Shown here one piece after another: positions 19,501 to 27,208 of a DNA stretch of 64,000 bases. Each line of letters begins with the position of its first letter. Positions within the stretch are counted from its first letter, which is position 1. Origin of the DNA: CAZXYS01 sp964645005 (GTDB taxonomy: Bacteria; Bacteroidota; Ignavibacteria; Kapaibacteriales; UBA2268); the NCBI GenBank assembly GCA_964645005.1, contig CAZXYS010000021.1, positions 1 to 64,000 of the forward strand, in the 5' to 3' direction. Below the pieces are notes generated by a model that worked only from the letters and a program-made list of their open reading frames with translations, was not told the DNA's origin and made no database searches. The translations under genes were made by a program, and so were the position numbers.

Positions 19501-21177
19501 CAGATCCAACCCATTAAATGCCATATCAATTTCATAATCCGGCATTTGCTGTTTCTGCATATTTAAAAAACCGGATGCTCTTAAATATGATTCTTCATTA
19601 GCCAAATAGTCAGGTCTGTTACTTTCTTCAAAGTTTAGCACCAAATCAATTGTATCCAAAGTGATAATTCCTCCGCGATCAATTGCAGCGTTTATGTTGG
19701 CTCTGTAATATTTAATCCCGTTGATATGTGAGTTTTGGGAATTAAAATTCATATTCAGTTTCATATTATTAAGGTGGGTGCCATATCCTTCCGCGGCAAT
19801 ATCAGCATTTACAGACCCGCTTAGTTGATCGGATTTTGTTATAGGTGCAGGATCTAAACCAGCAATATGCACATCGGCTTTATACGACGGAACTTGACCT
19901 GTACTGATTCCGGCAGTACCTTTTATCCTTCCGATTCCACTGGTTAAAGAAAGATACGCTGATATGGAATCCTTATACCCTTCTATTTTTGTACCGGCTA
20001 AATTTGCGAGAATAAAATCCGGCACTTGAGAGAAATCCTGGCTCGGTAATATATCGCCCAATTCTGAATAATGTATTTGCGTTGAGGTAAAATTCACATA
20101 GTAGGACATATAACTCGTGTCCTGCATATCCTCGATTTTACCATTAAGCGATATGGAAGTTTTCCCAGAAGCAAAGTCAAACTTTTCAACTGAGATAGAA
20201 TCGATCCTGCCCGATATCGAAGATGATAGATTTATCTCTCTGCCCAGTGTGAAAGGTAAGTCGGGTAGTAGATTTACATCTTTTGGAGACAATTTGTTAA
20301 TTTCAATATTTGCCGATATTTCAGCTTTGCCGGACTTTTTAACTTCGGTGGTGTCAAAAATGTTCAGCTTTGTCATTTGGGCTGATAGATTTACATCGCT
20401 ATGTTCCGTTTCAAATTTAAAGTCATTGACCTTGATACCGGACTCATTTACTGAGGTATTTACTATGAAGTCTTTAAGCTGGAATCCCGAGTTAATATCC
20501 CTAAAACTGAGTTTTTTTAGCCTTGTTCGGAAGTCATTAACTGCCGGTTTAAATCTTGCGGAAAGATGAAGATCTATATCTTGCAGTCTTAATCTGTTAA
20601 AATTTAGTTTGCTGTGGTCAATATTTTGTATCGTAGAGTCGTAGACTGTTAATTCGCCTTTTTTAAGCCTGATTTTCTTTAAATTGATCACCCAATCCGA
20701 TGGTTCCGAGACAGTAGTATCTTCCTTCGGTTCGGCTATCTGATCGAAATTCCATGTGCTGTCATGGCTGCGGAGCAATTTTATCTGCGGGGAATCAAAT
20801 ATAACCCGCTGAATTTTAGCTTTTTTATTAAATAATGGCTTATATTCAAAATCAACAAGAGCTTTTTTAACATAAGCAAGAGTGTCTCCTGCTGACAGAA
20901 CTCTTACATCATAAATTTCGAGACCACCGAAAAATTTATATTTATAGTCGGAAAACTCTATTCTTCCTTTAAGACCTTTGTTTATCTGTGTTAACAGTTT
21001 GTCACCACTCCATTTTCTCAAGCCGGAAGTTTGTGTAATAACTATAATACTGATAAAGGAAAGAAAAAATAATATCAGCAATCCGATGAAAAATCTAGAT
21101 ATATATTTACCGCTGTTTTGCCGGAAGTTTTTCTTATTTTTAGCGGTTCCTTTGGTATTTTCCTGTTCTTTTGTCAT
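16564..21177 (-). CDS. TamB-like translocation/assembly module protein (DUF490 C-terminus)
   Basis: A 1537-residue AsmA/TamB-type envelope protein. These proteins bridge inner and outer membranes as long beta-grooves and are implicated in outer-membrane protein assembly or phospholipid transport. Seen: a charged N-terminus, one transmembrane helix (about residues 30-50), a very long beta-repetitive body with few cysteines, and a C-terminal region with the TamB/DUF490 signature (GKISFPTASLDNPGFNIEA, LKGTKNNPNINF, LGGTVQDL). This is somewhat longer than E. coli TamB. No TamA/BamA partner lies next to it; the upstream neighbour is divergent. Confidence 0.88.
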   Translation of the reverse strand: MTKEQENTKGTAKNKKNFRQNSGKYISRFFIGLLILFFLSFISIIVITQTSGLRKWSGDKLLTQINKGLKGRIEFSDYKYKFFGGLEIYDVRVLSAGDTLAYVKKALVDFEYKPLFNKKAKIQRVIFDSPQIKLLRSHDSTWNFDQIAEPKEDTTVSEPSDWVINLKKIRLKKGELTVYDSTIQNIDHSKLNFNRLRLQDIDLHLSARFKPAVNDFRTRLKKLSFRDINSGFQLKDFIVNTSVNESGIKVNDFKFETEHSDVNLSAQMTKLNIFDTTEVKKSGKAEISANIEINKLSPKDVNLLPDLPFTLGREINLSSSISGRIDSISVEKFDFASGKTSISLNGKIEDMQDTSYMSYYVNFTSTQIHYSELGDILPSQDFSQVPDFILANLAGTKIEGYKDSISAYLSLTSGIGRIKGTAGISTGQVPSYKADVHIAGLDPAPITKSDQLSGSVNADIAAEGYGTHLNNMKLNMNFNSQNSHINGIKYYRANINAAIDRGGIITLDTIDLVLNFEESNRPDYLANEESYLRASGFLNMQKQQMPDYEIDMAFNGLDLAYVLEDPSAPQYFSGNIRFDAKGFELDSLEGSFYSEITEALFGDRALFPFNFDVHFIRPSQSEKSISIDSDFLTVDLKGDFDYDKLIPTITNQMKYLGNYIRQKSAAISEQIRRDSVQFEKITVASFPDINFDLEANIKDISSFSIFVEDFDLNFNAFVKARMIAKNDISSLVIDSIDLSTFDLETPDMNLTTNPVNLTGAYIMNLVDSVPTLEKLDMEIRGKSDIHANDVVVSQPYAFLRFNEDNSIFEFSSTINNQFLLASKGSVSFKPGIFDVQLDSLYFKYNDDFSWQNTVPILADYSIDGLDIRRFILSRENAEKIYLSGSMIQDGLAGTKLAVRNFPIRDLLKLMPQKNEIIDTLSGNVDSLVINIDGKFASPRINMSITSTSVSLNKMQVGNIAADFSHEDAIVSGNAEISNINGGHDSLKTIINIGSLPIDLSLSDVKERFHDEGSIQADISAKSFPLVILSPFIQGISDFRGSADVNLSIGGYYPDRLTYNGNINIPRSSLVIEGNNMHYFTSAEINIETDKINLKNITLKNTNEDLPGGKAKVYGTIELKDFQPEYIDIKVKTKRFKLLTESSRKALPTLYGDFVIATGKEPINFSGTMEKPSLTGDVNILRADLTLPEIETDNAVKSNMKYIFKQKGLTHEDTVKTVMDSIQSRIASANNAQAADAEVKKEEENFGDLINYDLDIKILGRFFVRIDLFALSQLTAEIGMSDPSVPIRYVKERSSQEAQLYGSDLLIEEGSKMTIIKTFNANGKISFPTASLDNPGFNIEAVYEGTRYMGNETQEYKIKAILKGTKNNPNINFTYSIEGDEVRGDSSEIATNALMLLMFGKTKNESTSGEGSLISSLASDARTSGIELGTSYLLTQVLGELGSEQFQIKSADIDLGAEGDIGDARLKITGTLFGARVTLGGTVQDLATNNEITIEVPLGTVLKVANANLSFSSSHNVSTSQTLDQKIWEAKFKLGGSW

Positions 21178-21415
21178 TTATTTAAATTATGAAAAATTAA
21201 TTTTCTTATTTGTTAATATATGGTACGATTATTTCTAATATTTTGTTTACAAAAGGTTAATTGACTTATTGTCTAAAACCGAAATTATGAAAAAATTTGT
21301 AAATCTATGATAATTAATTTTATGAGTTTATTTGTATTAAATTCATAATTTTTTAATTTTGAAGAAATATTTTATCACTTTTTGGTTAAAAAAAATTAAT
21401 TGAAGAAAAATTTAG

Positions 21416-22855
21416 ATGATTTTTCCTACAAGAATAAAACTACTTATCTGGTTTGCAGTATTGATATTATTTATATTAATATTTTCTGGTATAGTTATTT
21501 ATCGCTCTACGGAGAAAGTATTATATACAGATCTTGCTCATTCTCTTAAGGAAGCTGCTATTACAACCGAGTTCATGCTTAAAAAGAATTATAGTAATAA
21601 GCTCACTCCTCATGATGCTGATTCATTCCGGAAAGAGCTTTACGACATAATTTCAATTGACAGGAATTATTCTCAGATTATCATTGCTGACAGTGATAAA
21701 AATGTTATTGCCAGAATTCGAGAAAAAAAGCAAACGCCGCTTCCTATGATGATTCCGTATGATATTAAGCAGGATCGAGGAAATACCAAATCGAAACATG
21801 TTTTTGATTTTTCTAAAGAGGGTATTTATTTCTTTCGAAGTATTGTTATTAATGATAAGCAATATCAGGTCCTTGCAAAGAAATCTGATGCATTTATTAT
21901 TAATATTGTCTATAATTCGGAGGCAATTACCTCTAAACTTGACAGGATCCAATTTTTCTTGATATCCGGCGTTGTTGTTATCATTCTTATTTCAATCGGT
22001 GGCGGTTACTTAATTGCAAGAAGATCTATTAAGCCTATTAACAAAATAACTCAATTTTTTAATAATTTTAATTCTTCCAAACTCGATCAAAGACTTGAGG
22101 AACCAAATAAAGCGAACAAAGAGGTCAAAGAACTTACAACCACTTTTAATGAAATGCTCGATAGATTACAATTATCCTTTAACCAGTTGAAACAATTCTC
22201 TGCCGATGCCGCACATGAACTGAAGACACCATTAACCATCATACGAGGGGAACTGGAAATAGCACTTCATGAAGAACGCTCGACTGAAGAATACGAAGCA
22301 ATTATAACCAGTGCCCTTGAAGAAATCACCCGCCTTTCAAATGTGGTTGAAACACTTCTCGAATTATCCCGTGCAGACATGGGGCAGGTGAAGATGAAGA
22401 AGAGCAAAAGTGATCTCTCCCGGCATATCATGGATGTGTGCGATGATGTAGTGATCCTATCGGAAAGTAAAAATGTACAGGTAGAATACAACATTGAACC
22501 CGGCGTTGAACTTGAATATGATTCAGGAAGAATTCATCAGGCTTTCCTGAATATCATAGACAATGCTGTCAAATACACTCCCAGTGGCGGTAAGATATTT
22601 ATAAATTTGAAAAAGAATGACAACTACGCTGTTATTGAGGTAACGGATACTGGTGAAGGCATCACCGAAAGTGAGTTACCCCATATTTTTGACAGATTTT
22701 ACAGGGTTAAGAAAAAACGTTCTGATGAGATACATGGAACCGGATTGGGACTATCTATCGTCAAATGGATTATCAATGCACATAATGGTAAAATTGATGT
22801 TAAAAGCACTCGAAATCAGGGTACAACTTTCACAATAAAACTCCCGCTAAATTGA
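21416..22855 (+). CDS. HAMP-domain sensor histidine kinase
   Basis: Membrane-bound two-component sensor. Seen: two transmembrane helices (about residues 7-28 and 180-200) flanking a ~150-residue periplasmic sensor region; a HAMP linker; the H-box with phospho-acceptor H267 in SADAAHELKTPLTIIRGEL; N-box FLNIIDNAVKYTPSGG; G1 VTDTGEGITE; and HGTGLGLSIVKWI. All catalytic elements are intact. The architecture resembles the CusS/heavy-metal or QseC-like group, but the ligand cannot be told. No response regulator lies beside it, so it is an orphan by position. The 238-bp divergent gap to the TamB-like gene is very AT-rich and probably holds both promoters. Confidence 0.93.
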   Translation: MIFPTRIKLLIWFAVLILFILIFSGIVIYRSTEKVLYTDLAHSLKEAAITTEFMLKKNYSNKLTPHDADSFRKELYDIISIDRNYSQIIIADSDKNVIARIREKKQTPLPMMIPYDIKQDRGNTKSKHVFDFSKEGIYFFRSIVINDKQYQVLAKKSDAFIINIVYNSEAITSKLDRIQFFLISGVVVIILISIGGGYLIARRSIKPINKITQFFNNFNSSKLDQRLEEPNKANKEVKELTTTFNEMLDRLQLSFNQLKQFSADAAHELKTPLTIIRGELEIALHEERSTEEYEAIITSALEEITRLSNVVETLLELSRADMGQVKMKKSKSDLSRHIMDVCDDVVILSESKNVQVEYNIEPGVELEYDSGRIHQAFLNIIDNAVKYTPSGGKIFINLKKNDNYAVIEVTDTGEGITESELPHIFDRFYRVKKKRSDEIHGTGLGLSIVKWIINAHNGKIDVKSTRNQGTTFTIKLPLN

Positions 22856-23130
22856 AGAAATCCTCTCTTAAAATCAAACATCGGAAATAAATGAAAATTT
22901 TATGTTTCCTCTTTGCTTTCATTCATTTATTTTTTGATTGATTTTCATTCCGGCTAAAAAAAAGACGATTCAAGTTAGATTACGATTTTTTCAAACCATG
23001 TGTAGACAAAATTGAAAGTATTCAGGACAGAGAATTATTTTAAAACACGTTTTGCATTTGAATAAATAGCTTAATGCTAAGAACTTAACCACCCCTTCTT
23101 TTGGGGCTGATTCAAAAGTCAGAGAATGTT

Positions 23131-23320
23131 ATTCCTGCGAATGTCTTTAGATCCTGCTTTAGCAGGGCAGGAATCTGATGAATATTGGATTCCCCGCTAA
23201 AGCGGGATTTCGCATGCTCAACTTCGCTGCGCTCATAATGACGTTCCAAAGGTTTCGCCGCTTATGAGACAGCCTAAAGAGTTTTCTAAGCAAGTCAGCT
23301 GTTTTTTGCCACAAATGTAA
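23131..23320. repeat. Composite dispersed palindromic repeat region (in the 22856-23363 gap)
   Basis: The 508-bp gap between the histidine kinase and nosY holds no credible gene but three repeat parts. First, a long hairpin ATTCCTGC (23131-23138)/GCAGGAAT (23167-23174) enclosing CCTGCTTTAGCAGG (23153-23166). Second, CCCGCTAAAGCGGG (23193-23206). Third, a 55-bp unit (23266-23320) with a close copy at 46599-46653, 46 of 55 bases identical by hand alignment. Such compact palindromes are typical of short non-autonomous dispersed repeats. A role in ending the nosY or kinase transcripts is possible. Confidence 0.7.
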
Positions 23321-23363
23321 TTTTTGTATTGTGAATTTGGGTTTAACTCTTAAAACTCTAAAA

Positions 23364-24146
23364 TCAAAAATCCTTCTTTTCCCCCGTTCTCATGTAAAAA
23401 TAGACGGGTATGAATATCCAGAGTACCAAACTCACCGCCGTAATTGCTATACCATGCGCCGCGCCGAAAAACTTATTGAAGACGGCGCCAGTATAGCCGA
23501 GCAGGGCGGCAGCGTCCAGCTTCAGAAGCACGAGGATGCGGGATAAGTCTATTGGATTGAAGATAGAGGCGGATATCGACAGCGTTTCCAGCGGGTAATC
23601 ATTGAAAACGAACAGCGAAAGCATGAACAGCCCGTCGTAGATGACAGCCATGAACAGCCAGATAAAAATCGATATGCTGAAGCCCTTGATCTTATTCTCC
23701 GACGAGATCGACACCCAAAAGGCAATTCCGGTGAATATAAATGTCAGAGCGACGCCGGACATCAACAGCACGGCAAAATTAAAAATCTGAGCCGAGACGA
23801 GAATTCCGTATGCGATGAACGGAATGCCGATTCCCAGCGCAAAGCTCACTGCCAGCGTCATTCCCAGCCCGAGGTACTGCCCGAGAAAAATCGAGTGCCT
23901 GCGTATCGGCTGCGACACAAGCAGTTCAGTGAAATCCCGCGAGTTATAGCTGTACATCGTACCGAAAATAATGCTGATAAGCGGGCATAGGATAAGCACG
24001 ATATTCATCAGGTTCGTTATTCCCGCGTGCAGGTCATTGTTCAGGTACAGAAGGGCGAACGCAGAGATCAGGTAAAACGCAAGGTAGAGATATATCCACT
24101 TGCTTCGCGACAGATCGTAAAAACTATACTTGAATATTTTCAGCAT
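23364..24146 (-). CDS. nosY: NosY-type ABC transporter permease
   Basis: Membrane subunit of the NosFY ABC transporter, which works with periplasmic NosD in maturing the copper-sulfur centre of nitrous-oxide reductase. The 260-residue protein has six hydrophobic helices and an ABC-2 permease pattern, including NSRDFTELLVSQPIRRHSIF in the cytosolic loop after helix 2. Its start overlaps the nosF stop by 23 bp, showing tight coupling. It is the last gene of the nos run, followed by a repeat-rich gap. Confidence 0.9.
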   Translation of the reverse strand: MLKIFKYSFYDLSRSKWIYLYLAFYLISAFALLYLNNDLHAGITNLMNIVLILCPLISIIFGTMYSYNSRDFTELLVSQPIRRHSIFLGQYLGLGMTLAVSFALGIGIPFIAYGILVSAQIFNFAVLLMSGVALTFIFTGIAFWVSISSENKIKGFSISIFIWLFMAVIYDGLFMLSLFVFNDYPLETLSISASIFNPIDLSRILVLLKLDAAALLGYTGAVFNKFFGAAHGIAITAVSLVLWIFIPVYFYMRTGEKKDF

Positions 24147-24849
24147 GGCTTCTCATCTCCGGAATATTTGCAATAGCTTTTTCGAGGGTAGTCTGATCCT
24201 GGCTCATAAGCAATTCAGGAATGGCTCCAGTGAAATAGACCTTCCCTTCCAGCAGGAATACGATATAATCGGAAAGCTGCTCTACGATACTCATAATATG
24301 GGTCGTGAGAATTATCGTTTTCCCTTGCTCCTTTAAATCGTTGAGCAATTCCTTGAAGCGAAGCAGCGCCACCGGATCGAGCCCCACCGTCGGCTCATCA
24401 AGAATTATCACCGACGAATCGAACATCAGCGCCAGCACAAGGTTTATCTTTTGCCGGGTGCCGCCGGAAAGATTCCGAAAATTCTGATCAAGATAGTTCC
24501 CAAGTTCGAACATCTTGATCAGGTGATCCTCATTTGCTTTTTCGCCGCGCACATCCTTTATCATGTTTATCAATTCTCGCGACGTCAAATTATCCGGGAA
24601 ACGCGCTATTTGCGGCAGATATGATATCTCCCTGCGGTAATCCCACTGCTTTTTTATGCTTTTATTTTTGAAGCGGATTTCACCGTCATCGGGCAGAACC
24701 ATCCCGAGGATACTCTTGATGAGAGTCGTTTTACCCGAACCGTTCGGACCGAGAATAGCATAGATCCCCGGCTCATCTACCGTCAGCCGGATATTGTCCA
24801 GCACCTGATTTTTACCGTATTTTTTCGAAAGATTATATATTTCTACCAT
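24124..24849 (-). CDS. nosF: NosF-type ABC transporter ATPase
   Basis: ATPase that drives the NosFY transporter for NosZ maturation. Seen: Walker A GPNGSGKTTLIKS (about residues 34-46), Q-loop YLPQ, signature LSGGTRQKINL, Walker B SVIILDEPTVGLDP and the switch His in TTHIMS. The length of 241 residues is normal. Its start overlaps nosD by 7 bp and its end overlaps nosY by 23 bp, so the three genes are almost certainly translated from one message. Confidence 0.94.
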   Translation of the reverse strand: MVEIYNLSKKYGKNQVLDNIRLTVDEPGIYAILGPNGSGKTTLIKSILGMVLPDDGEIRFKNKSIKKQWDYRREISYLPQIARFPDNLTSRELINMIKDVRGEKANEDHLIKMFELGNYLDQNFRNLSGGTRQKINLVLALMFDSSVIILDEPTVGLDPVALLRFKELLNDLKEQGKTIILTTHIMSIVEQLSDYIVFLLEGKVYFTGAIPELLMSQDQTTLEKAIANIPEMRSHAENIQV

Positions 24850-26090
24850 TTTACCGGTTCCATTAATGGTTGTTCATCTTTAAGTGTTGTTGGGGTAAAC
24901 ACGGGGGTAACTTTCTCCGCGAAGTTAATGATCTTCACGAATAAACTCCGCAGCAACACAAGCGATTCCTTTGACTTCGAAGAAACATACGAGAAAAGCT
25001 TCACCGGGCGGTATGGGACGTCGCCGTAGCCGTCCTCATCCAGATCGTAGCCGGTGTACTTACTCCAGTAGTTATTCTTGTAAGTATTGTAATTTTTCTG
25101 AGTATTTGTCATCAAATCGAAGGTATTCGCAATGAAATTGTTTTCTAATACTTTGCTGTTTCTGCAAGAGCCGAGCATCTTCAGCGCCCAGCCGTTATTT
25201 TTAAAATCATTATTCTTAATCACTACCCTTGTGGCTGTCTCTGCATAGATACCTGTAGTGTTATTAATAAATATATTATTGTGAATTTTACTGTCAAATA
25301 TCTCTTTCAGCAGCAGCCCGTAACTCGAGGCGCCGAGATTGTTCTCGAAAGTATTGCCCGTCATTTCCACATTCTCTGAGAACATGACGGCAACACCCGC
25401 GCCATTCCTGCGAAAAGTATTATTTTTATACACATTATTATCTGAAAACATATAATGCAAGCCATACCTGATATTATCTTCGCTAAGATTCTCCGAAATC
25501 CTGCTGTTGCTCACAAATTCAAGATATATCCCGTCGCGGTGATTCTTGACAGTATTATCAATAATAATATTTTTATCGCTGTACCACAGGTGGATGGCAT
25601 TGCCCGAGGACATTTCATCCTTCGCCTCGCCGATAATTGTATTGTTCCTGACAATACAATTATCCGCCTTCTTAAGATATATCCCGAAAAAATTATTATA
25701 GAGCTTATTATTTTCGATAATGCAGAAATCTTTTGCATTTATGCGAATGGCTGCCCAGTCCTCGATATAGCTCGTAGGTACATCTTTTACGGTCAGACCG
25801 GATATTGTCACCGAATCCGAATCTATAAGAAAAGCAGTCTGCTTCATCTCAGCGTCAATGACCGGATAATTCCTCCCAACAATTTTAACGGGCTTATCCA
25901 CGGTGATTTGATTCTCTTTATAATGCCCCGCTTTGACAATAATAACATCATTATCCTTGGCAGCGTCCAGAGCGCCGGAAATGCTCCGCACAGGTCCGCT
26001 CTTATCCACATACAACGTATCTGCGGGCATCCGTACGGGAAGCATGAGCAGAGTGAAAATAAACACTATGTTAATAAATTTAATGTTCAT
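24843..26090 (-). CDS. nosD: NosD periplasmic copper-maturation protein
   Basis: Periplasmic right-handed beta-helix protein that partners NosFY in assembling the NosZ copper site. Seen: a signal peptide (MNIKFINIVFIFTLLMLP...), then a parallel beta-helix/carbohydrate-binding-like repeat ladder with many N-N-x-(I/F) turns such as CIIENNKLYNNFFGIYL and NTFENNLGASSYGLLL, and the closing NNYWSKYTGYDLDEDGYGD block characteristic of NosD. The length (415 residues) is typical. It overlaps nosL by 11 bp at its start. Confidence 0.93.
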   Translation of the reverse strand: MNIKFINIVFIFTLLMLPVRMPADTLYVDKSGPVRSISGALDAAKDNDVIIVKAGHYKENQITVDKPVKIVGRNYPVIDAEMKQTAFLIDSDSVTISGLTVKDVPTSYIEDWAAIRINAKDFCIIENNKLYNNFFGIYLKKADNCIVRNNTIIGEAKDEMSSGNAIHLWYSDKNIIIDNTVKNHRDGIYLEFVSNSRISENLSEDNIRYGLHYMFSDNNVYKNNTFRRNGAGVAVMFSENVEMTGNTFENNLGASSYGLLLKEIFDSKIHNNIFINNTTGIYAETATRVVIKNNDFKNNGWALKMLGSCRNSKVLENNFIANTFDLMTNTQKNYNTYKNNYWSKYTGYDLDEDGYGDVPYRPVKLFSYVSSKSKESLVLLRSLFVKIINFAEKVTPVFTPTTLKDEQPLMEPVKW

Positions 26091-26568
26091 GTTTGTGAGA
26101 GACCTTCTTGATTATATGATTACGGATTTCTTTCCACTTATAAATTTTACCGCCTTTTTTATTTTTCATTTTTTCCGCCGATTGTTTATCGGAAAACGAG
26201 CTGAGAAATGCGCCCATCGGGCTCGGCAGGTTCTCACTTATAAGAAAATAGCTGTCTTTGGCATTGATCAGAGTACCCGGATTCGAATAATCCGTAACAA
26301 GAACCATTTCCACATCGCTATGATCTACCACTCCCTTATTCAAAAATTTTATCATGCATTCGGCAGCGTCGAATTTATAGATTTTCCCTTTATCGGTCAC
26401 CAGTTCAGCGCCGAATTTTTTGTCAACGATAGTCATTTTGCATGCATAGCAGTCTTCTTTGCCGTACTCAATGGGTTCTTTCTTCACTGAGCACGACATG
26501 GCGGTCATTGCCATAATTATCACTGCCATTGCTGCCGTTGCTTTGGTCATAATTTTTAGCTTCATCAT
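26080..26568 (-). CDS. nosL: NosL copper-binding lipoprotein
   Basis: Outer-leaflet lipoprotein that binds Cu(I) and delivers copper to apo-NosZ. Seen: a signal peptide with lipobox MSC (C26), the metal-binding motif C40-x2-C43-x-M45 (EDCYACKMTIVD), and the C-terminal half with FDAAECMIKFL and the SPMGAFL block typical of NosL. The 162-residue length fits. The complete signal peptide fixes the start at 26568, which makes the gene overlap the upstream membrane-protein gene by 101 bp, an unusually long overlap. Confidence 0.92.
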   Translation of the reverse strand: MMKLKIMTKATAAMAVIIMAMTAMSCSVKKEPIEYGKEDCYACKMTIVDKKFGAELVTDKGKIYKFDAAECMIKFLNKGVVDHSDVEMVLVTDYSNPGTLINAKDSYFLISENLPSPMGAFLSSFSDKQSAEKMKNKKGGKIYKWKEIRNHIIKKVSHKHEH

Positions 26569-27148
26569 TTTTCCTGCTCTTTTGTTGAATAATAAAGGAA
26601 ATTGCAGCCAGCGTCATAGACAATCCCAGAAAAAGCGAACCGGTATGCGGATAGGACTCCGCATTGAAATTCAGGATCTTCTTCTCGCCGAATAGCGGCG
26701 GCTGATAGGACTGTCCGGGGATCTTTATCGGGGCGTCGGGCGAGAGATTATGCCCGTAATCATATTCCCACATGTAAAAATCATATATGCCGAGAATTCC
26801 CAACGCCGCCAGAACTATAACCCATGACAATTTCAGCCACCCCTTCTTAAGGAATGCCGCTACCAGTCCCAGCAGCGCCATAGCGCCGAGAATGTACGGG
26901 AAATACCTGAATTCAGGGATGGAACCAGGTTTTATTTCTTTCATTCCGACATAGTGATTCAGGATATTCACATTTTGAAGGGTCGATTTAGTCGCACCCG
27001 TTATGCCGTTTACCCAGATGTACATTGTTACGCCTTCGGGATATTGCGGCGCAGTAAGCGTAATTCTCCAGATTGGGAAAAACAGAACTACGACCAATAC
27101 GACCGAAGCCGCTGCAAACAATATCGTCGATAATTTCTTCTTACTCAT
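26468..27148 (-). CDS. Nos-cluster integral membrane protein of unknown function
   Basis: A 226-residue protein with about four hydrophobic segments (near residues 8-26, 84-102, 108-127 and 170-188), located between nosZ and nosL. A membrane protein in this slot is a recurrent feature of clade II nos clusters; its function is not established, though a role in NosZ maturation or electron supply is often assumed. Visible features are the conserved-looking PIWRITLTAPQYPEG segment after helix 1 and YDFYMWEYDYGHNLSP. The last ~35 residues are hydrophilic, N/D/S-rich, and encoded in the region that codes for the NosL signal peptide in another frame, so the natural C-terminus may be near residue 190. 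Confidence 0.75.
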   Translation of the reverse strand: MSKKKLSTILFAAASVVLVVVLFFPIWRITLTAPQYPEGVTMYIWVNGITGATKSTLQNVNILNHYVGMKEIKPGSIPEFRYFPYILGAMALLGLVAAFLKKGWLKLSWVIVLAALGILGIYDFYMWEYDYGHNLSPDAPIKIPGQSYQPPLFGEKKILNFNAESYPHTGSLFLGLSMTLAAISFIIQQKSRKNDEAKNYDQSNGSNGSDNYGNDRHVVLSEERTH

Positions 27149-27208
27149 AGTATCACCTTAATAATCAAAATTATTCGGGGAAGGGAAGTTCCCCTCCCCG
27201 AAATTAAT

